DNA of 18,024 nucleotides from Alphaproteobacteria bacterium (GTDB lineage Bacteria > Pseudomonadota > Alphaproteobacteria > Sphingomonadales > Emcibacteraceae), in contig NVVY01000012.1 in NCBI GenBank assembly GCA_002749135.1, forward strand, positions 3,366-21,389, written 5' to 3'. Of this stretch, positions 8,416-14,829 are shown piece by piece. The notes below the pieces were generated by a model, which saw only the letters and a list, made by a program, of their open reading frames with translations, had not been told where the DNA came from and did no database searches. Made by a program: the position numbers and the translations under genes. Every line of letters starts with the position of its first letter. Position 1 is the first letter of the stretch.

Positions 8416-9927
8416 ATGAGTATACTGCCTAGTATGTATGAAAAAAAGCAAAGAAAACCGGAATCTGTTTTGAAACGATCTTTTGTCAAAATTATCCTAT
8501 TTAGCCTTTTTGTTGGCTTAGGCCTATCCGGGTGCGGCGCGGATAAGACGGCTGTCATGCGGGATGTTACCGCAATTCCACCGTCCCCCACCAGTCAGAA
8601 GTTAGCTGATACGGCGGTAGACATGGATGACCTCGTACGCCATGAAATTCGCCTGGGACTTTTGCTGCCGTTAAGCGGACCGGATGCGGTCATTGGCAAG
8701 GCTCTGTTCAATGCGGCCACCTTGGCCCTGTTTGATTCACAGGACCGGCGGCTAATGTTATTGCCCTATGACACCCATGGCACAGCCACCGGAGCCGCAG
8801 AGGCTATGACAAAATTGCTGGACCAGAAACCGGACCTGATTATCGGGCCTCTTTTTTCCCATTCCATCACCGCCGTAAAGGCTATGGCACGGGAGGCCGG
8901 GATTAATGTCATCGGCTTTTCCAGTGACCACACTGTTGCCGGAAACGGCGTCTTCCTGATGAATTTCCGAATGGAGGAACAGATCGCCCGGGTGATCCGT
9001 TATGCGTCTGAAAATGGCTATGCCCGCTATGCTGCCCTGATCCCCGAAACGGCTTATGGCAATCGGGCCCTGGAAGTATTCCGCCAGGCGGTGACCGCTC
9101 AGGACCGTGATCTGGCCGCCGTAGAATTTTACCCGCCGGACAGCACCAAGCTGGTTAACCCGGTGAAAAATATTGCCCATTACAAGGAGCGGCGGCGGAA
9201 ATATACCCGCGAAATTGATTTCCTCGAAAAACTGGGGGAGGAAGATGATTTCGCGCAGGAAATGCTGGGCGAATTAAAGAGTCTGGAAACCATTGGCGAT
9301 GTGAATTTCGATGCCATCCTGCTGCCCGAAGGCGGGGCCATGCTAACCACTTTGGCCGCCTGGGTATCCTATTATGAAATTGACCCGACCAAGGTTAAAA
9401 TTCTTGGCACCGGATTATGGGATGATGAAATGCTGTTTGTGGAACCACAGCTTCACGGGGGCTGGTTCGCCGCGCCGGATCATACAAAATCCCATGAATT
9501 TTTAACCCGCTACCTAGGTATTTACGGCGAAAAAAGCCCGCGCCTGACCACCCTCGCCTATGATGCGGTCGCCTTAGCGGCCACATTGGTGCGGCAGGAA
9601 AAGACTCCCGACTTTACCGCAGAGCAAATCACCAACCAAAATGGCTTTTCCGGCATCGAAGGGCTGTTTCGCTTTAGAAAAGACGGATTGAGCGAACGGG
9701 GGCTGGCGGTTTATGAGGTCGGGGCCAAGGCCTTCACCGTCATTGACCCGGCCCCGGTGAGCTTCATTGAACGGGACAAGCCGGAAATCATGATGATCAA
9801 GACGCCAGAAGTCGGCCAAGCAGACTATTTAGAAGCGGCATCCCACTCTTTGTCGCCCGCAAATGATGATCGTCCCTTTCCATATAACCCAGTTCAAAAA
9901 GACGCTGTAAATAGCCCTGATCAATAA
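8416..9927 (+). CDS. LpoA-like penicillin-binding protein activator lipoprotein (periplasmic-binding fold)
   Basis: Outer-membrane-type lipoprotein with a type I periplasmic-binding domain, of the group annotated as penicillin-binding protein activators. LpoA stimulates peptidoglycan synthase PBP1A in gammaproteobacteria; the role in this lineage is inferred. A hydrophobic stretch ends in the lipobox LSGC (C40 from the first ATG), and the ligand-binding-like domain begins at IRLGLLLPLSGP and runs to about residue 440. The start is uncertain: ATGs at 8416 and 8434 have no good ribosome site and leave an odd 19-residue charged leader. A TTG at 8470, preceded by GGAA, would give a textbook lipoprotein signal peptide (MKRSFVKIILFSLF). 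The final 43 codons overlap the convergent hemW. Divergence from rsmI supports the assignment. Confidence 0.82.
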   Translation: MSILPSMYEKKQRKPESVLKRSFVKIILFSLFVGLGLSGCGADKTAVMRDVTAIPPSPTSQKLADTAVDMDDLVRHEIRLGLLLPLSGPDAVIGKALFNAATLALFDSQDRRLMLLPYDTHGTATGAAEAMTKLLDQKPDLIIGPLFSHSITAVKAMAREAGINVIGFSSDHTVAGNGVFLMNFRMEEQIARVIRYASENGYARYAALIPETAYGNRALEVFRQAVTAQDRDLAAVEFYPPDSTKLVNPVKNIAHYKERRRKYTREIDFLEKLGEEDDFAQEMLGELKSLETIGDVNFDAILLPEGGAMLTTLAAWVSYYEIDPTKVKILGTGLWDDEMLFVEPQLHGGWFAAPDHTKSHEFLTRYLGIYGEKSPRLTTLAYDAVALAATLVRQEKTPDFTAEQITNQNGFSGIEGLFRFRKDGLSERGLAVYEVGAKAFTVIDPAPVSFIERDKPEIMMIKTPEVGQADYLEAASHSLSPANDDRPFPYNPVQKDAVNSPDQ

Positions 9928-10960
9928 AGAGGTCTACGCCCTCGCCGATACGCTTTTCAAAGCCCGCAAGGCTCAGGCCCTCGGTTAACCTCAGGCTCAT
10001 CATGATCATTTCCTCGGCCATGTCCGCTCTGGTCAGCCTGTGATTCTGATCCGTACCGTGACCCGCAGAGGCCGCCTTAGTCAGCCATTTTTCCGGGCTT
10101 CTATGCTGGGTCAGGGCATGAAGACTGCCATCCATGCTCAACCGCCCGTGGGCACCCGGCCCGATCCCGATATATTCGCCGTAGGTCCAATAGGTCAGAT
10201 TATGGCGGCTTTCCTGCCCCCGCGCCGCATGGTTGGATACCTCATAGGCGGGCAGGCCGTGGGCCGCGCAAATCTCACGCGTCAGGTCATACATATCCGC
10301 CGAGACATCCTCGGTCGGCAAGATAATCCGGCCTTTCTCATGGGCCTGATAAAAAGCCGTGCCCCGTTCAATGGTCAATTGATACAGGGACAGGTGGTCT
10401 GCCGCCATAGCCAGCGCCTGCCTCAATTCCACCTCCCAAGCCGTCAGGCTTTGCCCCATGCGGGCATAGATCAGATCAAAACTGGTGCGGGTAAAATATT
10501 TCCGGGACAGGTCGATAGCGGCTAGGGCTTCGGGCAAGTCATGCTCCCGCCCCAAGGCCTTCAGGTCCGGGTCATTCAAAGCCTGTATCCCCAGAGACAG
10601 GCGATTGATACCCGCCGCCGCAAAATCCTTGAATTTTCCCGCTTCCACACTGGTCGGGTTGGCTTCCAGCGTAATTTCAACATCTTTGTCAAAGGTCCAG
10701 TTTTGGGCAATCCGCCGCAACAGCCTGTCCACGGTTGACGCCGCCATCAGGGACGGGGTGCCGCCGCCAAAAAAGACACTGGTGATGGTGCGCGAACCGG
10801 ACAATATCCGGTAATGATCAAGCTCCGCCACAAGGGCTCCCGCGAAGGCCGCCTCATCAATTTGTTCGCGCACATGGCTGTTGAAATCACAGTAGGGGCA
10901 TTTGGACAGGCAGAAGGGCCAATGGATATAAATGGCCAGATTTTCAGGAGAAACAGGCAT
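9797..10960 (-). CDS. hemW: Radical SAM heme chaperone HemW
   Basis: A radical SAM protein that binds heme and is thought to deliver it to respiratory enzymes; it was formerly annotated as an oxygen-independent coproporphyrinogen oxidase-like protein. The Cys motif is CLSKCPYC (C17, C21, C24), which is C-x3-C-x2-C as needed for the 4Fe-4S cluster. It is preceded by IYIHWPF and followed by [35 protein letters not shown] and the HemW-type C-terminal LRLTEGLSL...GYMER region. The 387-residue length is normal. The Cys found just before the motif in true HemN is absent, as in HemW. The start overlaps the rdgB end by 17 bases, and its 3' end overlaps the LpoA-like gene by 131 bases on the opposite strand. 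Confidence 0.95.
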   Translation of the reverse strand: MPVSPENLAIYIHWPFCLSKCPYCDFNSHVREQIDEAAFAGALVAELDHYRILSGSRTITSVFFGGGTPSLMAASTVDRLLRRIAQNWTFDKDVEITLEANPTSVEAGKFKDFAAAGINRLSLGIQALNDPDLKALGREHDLPEALAAIDLSRKYFTRTSFDLIYARMGQSLTAWEVELRQALAMAADHLSLYQLTIERGTAFYQAHEKGRIILPTEDVSADMYDLTREICAAHGLPAYEVSNHAARGQESRHNLTYWTYGEYIGIGPGAHGRLSMDGSLHALTQHRSPEKWLTKAASAGHGTDQNHRLTRADMAEEMIMMSLRLTEGLSLAGFEKRIGEGVDLFIDQGYLQRLFELGYMERDDHHLRATKSGMPLLNSLLGRLLAS

Positions 10961-11546
10961 GGATCAATTTTTTAAAAGCGTTCGCCCGGTGGCTGATGTT
11001 ATGTTTTTCTGATGCGTCCATTTCGCCAAAAGTAATGTCATAGCCATCGGCCTGAAACATGGGGTCATAGCCAAAACCATTACCGCCCCTTATGGGCCAG
11101 ACCAAGCTGCCATCAACCCGGCCCTCAAAACTTTCCACATGTCCGTCAGGCCAGGCCAAGGTCAAAGCACAGGCGAAATAGGCCGCCCGGTCATCGGCCC
11201 CCAATTCATCTTCTAGCTTCTGCATACCGTAAGTAAAATCCCGCTCCTCCGTTGCCGGATTTATGGCCCAGCGCGCCGAATGAATACCGGGCCTGCCGCC
11301 AAGGGCCGGCACCACAAGGCCGCTGTCATCGGCAAGGGCCACAAGGCCCGATTTTTCCGCCGCACTTCTGGCCTTTAATTCCGCATTGGCTATGAAAGTC
11401 TTCCCATCCTCAACCGGTTCGGGTAAATCTAAATCTGCCGCCGAGAGGGTCTCGATGCCAAAAGGCAACATGAGCGCGCTGATTTCACGGACCTTGCCCG
11501 CGTTATGGCTGGCAACCACCAGCTTGTCAGCGTCAAACTTCCGCAT
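10944..11546 (-). CDS. rdgB: XTP/dITP diphosphatase (non-canonical purine NTP pyrophosphatase)
   Basis: Cleans the nucleotide pool by hydrolysing deaminated purine triphosphates (XTP, ITP, dITP) to monophosphates. The Ham1/RdgB motifs are present: [12 protein letters not shown] at the N-terminus, [62 protein letters not shown] and the C-terminal [10 protein letters not shown]. The 200-residue length is typical. The start codon shares one base with the rph stop (TGATG), and its stop lies inside the hemW start region, so the three genes form one overlapping operon. The order rph-rdgB-hemW is common in alphaproteobacteria. Confidence 0.97.
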   Translation of the reverse strand: MRKFDADKLVVASHNAGKVREISALMLPFGIETLSAADLDLPEPVEDGKTFIANAELKARSAAEKSGLVALADDSGLVVPALGGRPGIHSARWAINPATEERDFTYGMQKLEDELGADDRAAYFACALTLAWPDGHVESFEGRVDGSLVWPIRGGNGFGYDPMFQADGYDITFGEMDASEKHNISHRANAFKKLIHACFS

Positions 11547-12262
11547 CAGAGGCCCAAGGCTTTATTCTGTAATTTTACCAGTTGATCCACGCCGATTCGG
11601 GCCAGCCGCATCAGGCGCAGGAATTCTTCCTCGGTAAAGGGATCTTCCTCTGCAGTGCCCTGGATTTCAACGATCTTGTTATCGCCGGTCAGGACAAAAT
11701 TAGCATCGGTTTCCGCTACGCTATCCTCGTCATAATCAAGGTCCAGCACTGGCGTTCCCTTATATATGCCGCAAGATACCGCCGCCACAGGGGCCTTGAT
11801 GGGCAGGCTGTCCAGCTTGCCGTCGGCGATCATTTTCTGGAAACATTGCACCATGGCCACATAAGCCCCGGTGATGGACGCCGTGCGTGTGCCGCCGTCC
11901 GCCTGTATCACGTCACAGTCCAGACGGATTTGACGTTCGCCCAGCGCCTTCATATCAACCACGGCGCGCAGTGAGCGACCAATAAGCCGCTGAATTTCCT
12001 GTGTCCGGCCGGACTGTTTGCCCCTTGCGGCCTCACGGCCCATGCGGCTGTGGGTGGACCGGGGCAACATGCCATATTCAGCCGTCACCCAGCCCTTGCC
12101 CGTATCGCGCAGGAACGGCGGTGCCTTATCCTCCAGCGTCGCCGTGCAGAGTACATGGGTATCGCCAAATTTTATCAGGCATGACCCTTCGGCATGTTTT
12201 GAAAATCCCGTCTCAAGCGTTACGGTACGAAGTTGGTCATTGGCACGGCCAGATGGGCGCAT
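11546..12262 (-). CDS. rph: Ribonuclease PH
   Basis: Phosphate-dependent 3'-5' exoribonuclease that trims tRNA precursors and rRNA. The sequence shows the standard RNase PH opening ([20 protein letters not shown]), [74 protein letters not shown] and the C-terminal [12 protein letters not shown]. The 238-residue length is exactly typical. AGGAGA with good spacing precedes the ATG. The upstream XRE regulator gene ends 60 bases away on the same strand, and no terminator is visible between them, so rph may receive read-through from that cassette as well as using its own promoter. Confidence 0.98.
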   Translation of the reverse strand: MRPSGRANDQLRTVTLETGFSKHAEGSCLIKFGDTHVLCTATLEDKAPPFLRDTGKGWVTAEYGMLPRSTHSRMGREAARGKQSGRTQEIQRLIGRSLRAVVDMKALGERQIRLDCDVIQADGGTRTASITGAYVAMVQCFQKMIADGKLDSLPIKAPVAAVSCGIYKGTPVLDLDYDEDSVAETDANFVLTGDNKIVEIQGTAEEDPFTEEEFLRLMRLARIGVDQLVKLQNKALGL

Positions 12263-12322
12263 ATGCTGTCTCCTGATGCAAAGAAATATAATATTCTTTT
12301 ATCTTCTAACGTGCCTGACCCG

Positions 12323-12511
12323 TTAAGGAAAGAAAATTTCCTCGATCTTTTTACCAAACAGACCAGCCATACCAAAGGCCAGTGGCAAACTGGGGTCATA
12401 TTTGCCGTTCTCAATGGTATTTATGGTTTGCCGCGATACGCCAAGGGCCTCCGCAAGCTCGGCCTGCGACATCTTGCGTTCTGCGCGCAGAACCCTGAGA
12501 TTATTCTCCAT
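12323..12511 (-). CDS. Small XRE-family (Cro/CI-like) transcriptional regulator
   Basis: A 62-residue protein that is almost entirely a helix-turn-helix domain: VLRAERKMSQAELAEALG, then VSRQTINTIENGKYDPSL, then a short tail ending in EEIFF. This is the minimal YozG/YgzD-like form of XRE regulator, often found beside small membrane proteins. I chose the ATG at 12511 because GGAGAAG lies five bases ahead of it; the frame is open 14 codons further upstream but has no better start signal. Its start overlaps the end of the preceding membrane-protein gene by 11 bases, so translation is probably coupled. It likely represses its own operon through the inverted repeats at 13409-13450; that is inference. 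Confidence 0.9.
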   Translation of the reverse strand: MENNLRVLRAERKMSQAELAEALGVSRQTINTIENGKYDPSLPLAFGMAGLFGKKIEEIFFP

Positions 12512-12908
12512 TATATCTTCTCCGCACGAAGAAGAAAACAGCTCCAAAAACAAAGCATACTATCGGGAATGACCATATTAAATCCAGATGAGGGTAACCT
12601 TTATTTTCCAAAAAACCATATGAAAAAGCGACCATGGTCACCAGCATCAATGTGATGGCGGCGGTCTCGGTAAATATCTTTTTCATCAGCTCATCCATAC
12701 GCCCGATAAATCGTGTCATAGCAAATAAGCCGAATATGATTGGAATGGACGGAGAAATCGCTATGGGCACGTCCCATATGGTGTCAGGATAATATTTTAA
12801 CAAAGCCTTCGCGGCGAATAAAACCGCCACATATGCCACCATTGCCGGCAAAAATTCATTCCTGTATTGCCGACCACTTTTTTTCTCTTTTTCAGTTAAA
12901 TTAACCAT
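12501..12908 (-). CDS. Uncharacterised four-helix membrane protein, XRE-associated
   Basis: A 135-residue inner-membrane protein of unknown function with four hydrophobic helices (beginning near FLPAMVAYV, ISPSIPIIFGLF, AAITLMLVTMV and LIWSFPIVCFV). The pattern RFIGRMDELMKKIFTETAAI followed by FSYGFLE and GYPHLDLIW matches, as I recall it, a widespread family of small proteobacterial membrane proteins encoded next to XRE regulators. I cannot give a DUF number. The start at 12908 was chosen because AGGAGG stands six bases before the ATG and the sequence upstream in this frame is unlike protein. It begins 10 bases after the stop of the other membrane gene and overlaps the regulator gene by 11 bases. 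Confidence 0.8.
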   Translation of the reverse strand: MVNLTEKEKKSGRQYRNEFLPAMVAYVAVLFAAKALLKYYPDTIWDVPIAISPSIPIIFGLFAMTRFIGRMDELMKKIFTETAAITLMLVTMVAFSYGFLENKGYPHLDLIWSFPIVCFVFGAVFFFVRRRYNGE

Positions 12909-12918
12909 GGTTACCCTC

Positions 12919-13362
12919 CTATGTCCGGTATTTGAAATTAGCAAATAACCAGCATATGAATACCACGGCATTGATGGCCGCCGTCCAGACCCAACCGGGC
13001 TGCGCGGGTAAATCAAATCTATATTCAAGCATACTATATAGATACGACCCACCAATAATGATGCTGATCGCCCAAAATCCCATAAGCTGGCTCTTTCTGG
13101 CCTCAAACTCATCAAAATAATGCCTGAAATAACGCCAGCTAAAGGCCGCCATCGTCACAATGAACGATATGGCCAATATATCCACGGTCAATTGCAGATT
13201 TGGATTCTCTGACCAGAAGCGCGGGTTATCCGTTATATTTTCCCAGTTGGACCCAAAGATATACCCTAAAATACCACTACTAAGGCCAGCCATTGCCATC
13301 ATAACCTGTATATATTTATCGCTTAAAAAAGGAAATAAATATGTCATCATATTCTCTTTCAT
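12919..13362 (-). CDS. Uncharacterised four-helix membrane protein, first gene of the XRE cassette
   Basis: A 147-residue hydrophobic protein I do not recognise. Four likely membrane helices lie at about residues 19-38, 57-76, 92-111 and 123-142, with a charged loop between the second and third (RYFRHYFDEFEARKSQ). An AGGAG site sits 8 bases before the ATG at 13362; a Met four codons later could also start it. Its stop codon overlaps the AGGAGG ribosome site of the next membrane gene, which ties the two together translationally. The composition is AT-richer than in the housekeeping genes around it. A strong-looking promoter and two inverted repeats lie 45-90 bases upstream. No catalytic motif is visible. 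Confidence 0.75.
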   Translation of the reverse strand: MKENMMTYLFPFLSDKYIQVMMAMAGLSSGILGYIFGSNWENITDNPRFWSENPNLQLTVDILAISFIVTMAAFSWRYFRHYFDEFEARKSQLMGFWAISIIIGGSYLYSMLEYRFDLPAQPGWVWTAAINAVVFICWLFANFKYRT

Positions 13363-13408
13363 GTTTTCTCTCCTGAATAAAAAAACTTCAATATGTCAAC
13401 CTTCCTTT

Positions 13409-13433
13409 ACATTAATAGATTAAAAATTAATGT
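13409..13433. repeat. Inverted repeat, 8 bp arms, over the cassette promoter (possible operator)
   Basis: ACATTAAT (13409-13416) and its exact complement ATTAATGT (13426-13433) flank a 9-base AT spacer. The arms cover the proposed -10 and part of the -35, a placement typical of autoregulatory operators. The site is AT-rich, so chance is possible. Confidence 0.4.
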
Positions 13434-13436
13434 CAA
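13409..13436 (-). promoter_or_regulatory. Candidate promoter of the membrane-protein/XRE operon
   Basis: On the minus strand a perfect -35 TTGACA (13436-13431) is followed after 16 bases by TAATGT (13414-13409), a weaker -10. It stands about 47 bases upstream of the first start codon of the cassette. Two perfect inverted repeats overlap it, as expected if a repressor competes with RNA polymerase. The -10 assignment is the weak point. Confidence 0.42.
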
Positions 13437-13450
13437 GTTTATTTGACATT
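13429..13450. repeat. Inverted repeat, 8 bp arms, over the -35 (possible XRE operator)
   Basis: AATGTCAA (13429-13436) and TTGACATT (13443-13450) form a perfect dyad around a 6-base centre. The left arm contains the -35 hexamer on the minus strand. TGTCAA recurs at 13394-13399 and TGACATT at 13465-13471, so the box TTGACAT appears four times within 78 bases. The dyad size fits a dimeric XRE repressor. The assignment to the 62-residue regulator of this operon is inference. Confidence 0.45.
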
Positions 13451-13831
13451 TTGTCTTGCTATCCTGACATTTTTACTATTTTTCTGCGTTATACACATCT
13501 CACTCCAAAACCAGAAAGTTTTGATGTGATATTATGCGGAAGTTATCTGTGACTGTGTCGCGGAATTTGGGCTATTCTTTTGGCACCGTCCGGCTGAAAA
13601 AATTCAGAATATCTTTCGCAAACAGGTTATAACTTTTGTAAAACCTGTTGTGGGTGCATAAGCAGGCAGGAAGATGAGATTTATCCGGCTTTTTGTCCGC
13701 CTCATCCAGTCTTTTACGGCTCTTTTATCTCTCTGGCATAGATAATAACGCGCATTATCGAGAATGAACAGGATGGTTATTTATATCACCATGGACCCCG
13801 ACTCGGGGGCCGGGATGATGGCTATGCGGCC
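13451..13831. other. Non-coding intergenic region with a series of short hairpins
   Basis: No convincing gene is visible here on either strand. Five inverted repeats follow one another. CAAAAC/GTTTTG lies at 13506-13511 and 13518-13523, flanked by matching TCAC/GTGA. AACAGGTT/AACCTGTT lies at 13621-13628 and 13642-13649. GATGAG/CTCATC lies at 13673-13678 and 13701-13706. GATAAT/ATTATC lies at 13741-13746 and 13754-13759. A GC-rich palindrome sits at 13793-13811. The region could be the 3' end of the hydrolase transcript, a small structured RNA, or remnants of older sequence. One 23-codon frame (13674-13745) is too short to support. A single TTATACACA at 13489-13497 matches a DnaA box but stands alone. 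Confidence 0.5.
13793..13811. repeat. GC-rich palindromic element downstream of the GloC-like gene
   Basis: CCCCG-ACT-CGGGG (13796-13808) is flanked by GG and CC, giving a hairpin of five pairs, one mismatch and two more pairs. With its surroundings (CCGGGATGATG to the right) it resembles the short dispersed palindromes of the CATCCCGGCCCC type that I recall from alphaproteobacterial genomes. It lies about 20 bases beyond the hydrolase stop on that gene's downstream side. No T-tract follows, so a classical terminator is unlikely, though it may protect the 3' end of the mRNA. Confidence 0.45.
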
Positions 13832-14473
13832 CTACATATCCTCCCGCACATAAGGATTGGTCTTGCGTTCAACCCCAAAGGTTGAAATGGCGCCGTGGCC
13901 GGAGATGAATTTGGTGTCATCGCCCAAGGGCCAGAGCTGTTCCCGGATGGATTTGATCAGGGTCGCATGATCGCCGCGCGGGAAGTCGGTGCGGCCTATG
14001 GAGCCTTGGAACAACACATCACCGACAAAGGCATAACCGGCGTCTTTTTCATGAAAAATCACATGGCCCGGCGTATGACCGGGGCAGAAATAGACATCCA
14101 TGGTGATATTGCCGAATGAGACCGTATCGCCGCCCTCTAACCATTCATCCGGGTCGAACGTGCGCCCCTCAGGCAGGCCATAATTGCGGCAGTTCTCCGG
14201 GATTTGATCAATCCAGAATTTATCCTGTTTCTCAGGGCCGACAATAGGGATTCCCAGTGCCTCCGACAGCTCTGCCGCGCCGCCCGCATGGTCCAGATGA
14301 CCATGGGTGATCAGGATTTTTTCCACCGTCACGCCCATTTCCTTTATAGCCGCGAGAATCCGGTCCACATCGCCGCCGGGGTCAATGACGGCACCCTTCA
14401 TGGTGTCACTGCACCAGACAAGGGTGCAATTCTGTTCAAACGGCGTGACGGGGATGATTTTGACTTTTAACAT
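13832..14473 (-). CDS. MBL-fold metallo-hydrolase, GloC/YcbL-type (glyoxalase II-like)
   Basis: Zinc hydrolase of the metallo-beta-lactamase fold. The metal ligands are visible in THGHLDHAGG, the CPGHTPGHV His, the Asp of FVGDVLFQGSIGRTDF and the His of SGHGAISTFGVE. The NPYV ending and FSG-like C-terminal block are characteristic of GloC (YcbL), a cytoplasmic hydrolase of S-lactoylglutathione-type thioesters in the methylglyoxal detoxification route. Specificity is inferred, since many similar hydrolases share this pattern. The 213-residue length is normal. A very strong GGAGGAG site for this gene lies inside the last codons of bolA, whose stop is 3 bases from this ATG, so the two are co-transcribed as bolA then this gene. 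Confidence 0.88.
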   Translation of the reverse strand: MLKVKIIPVTPFEQNCTLVWCSDTMKGAVIDPGGDVDRILAAIKEMGVTVEKILITHGHLDHAGGAAELSEALGIPIVGPEKQDKFWIDQIPENCRNYGLPEGRTFDPDEWLEGGDTVSFGNITMDVYFCPGHTPGHVIFHEKDAGYAFVGDVLFQGSIGRTDFPRGDHATLIKSIREQLWPLGDDTKFISGHGAISTFGVERKTNPYVREDM

Positions 14474-14476
14474 TTC

Positions 14477-14743
14477 TCACTCCTCCGGCGACCGAATATC
14501 CAGCGACAGGGCATGGATTGGCCCGGCCATCTCGTCTTTCAATATGCGGTATATTTCCCGTTGGCGCGCCACACGATTTTTGCCCGTAAAATCAGATGAG
14601 ACCAGCAGGAGCCGGAAATGGCTTTCCCCACCCGGACGTGCCCCGGCATGCCCCGCATGTTTTTGGGACTCATCAATCAGTTCCAAATGACTAATATTCA
14701 ACACCGATCGTAATTTTGTTTCTATAGTTTCTGCTACACTCAT
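14477..14743 (-). CDS. BolA family protein
   Basis: An 88-residue BolA-like protein. The family partners monothiol glutaredoxins and takes part in iron-sulphur cluster trafficking and stress or morphology control. Visible features are the N-terminal helix (ETIETKLRSVL), LELIDESQKHAGHAG, the central ESHFRLLLVSSDFTGKNRVARQREIY and the C-terminal IHALSLDIRSPEE. I used the ATG at 14743, because the open frame continuing 71 codons upstream runs antisense through cobS and does not look like protein. The ribosome site is weak. It is divergent from cobS, an arrangement I recall from other alphaproteobacteria, and is followed by the GloC-like gene after 3 bases. Confidence 0.92.
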   Translation of the reverse strand: MSVAETIETKLRSVLNISHLELIDESQKHAGHAGARPGGESHFRLLLVSSDFTGKNRVARQREIYRILKDEMAGPIHALSLDIRSPEE

Positions 14744-14784
14744 ACATAAATTCCATTCTTTTATTACTTGACGAAAGTGCCACA

Positions 14785-14829
14785 ATGAACGACAAAAAGA
14801 AAGAAAATATACAACGGAAAGAAATATGA
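14785..14829 (+). other. Possible 14-codon leader ORF overlapping the cobS start
   Basis: ATG at 14785 opens a 14-codon frame ([14 protein letters not shown]), rich in Lys, Glu and Asn. Its TGA stop at 14827-14829 shares an ATGA with the cobS start at 14826. The overlap is the usual geometry for translational coupling, but its ribosome binding site is poor and short frames arise easily by chance in a purine-rich leader. Confidence 0.2.

Noticed and set aside
13489..13497. TTATACACA, a match to the DnaA-box consensus, in an AT-rich gap
   Set aside because: A single box without a cluster, without an AT-rich unwinding repeat and without dnaA, parA/B or hemE next to it does not make an origin.
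13674..13745. 23-codon frame MRFIRLFVRLIQSF..., hydrophobic and basic, with AGGAAG just before the ATG
   Set aside because: The ribosome site is too close to the ATG, the frame is very short, and it lies in a hairpin where the same bases form an inverted repeat. Not supportable as a gene from sequence alone.
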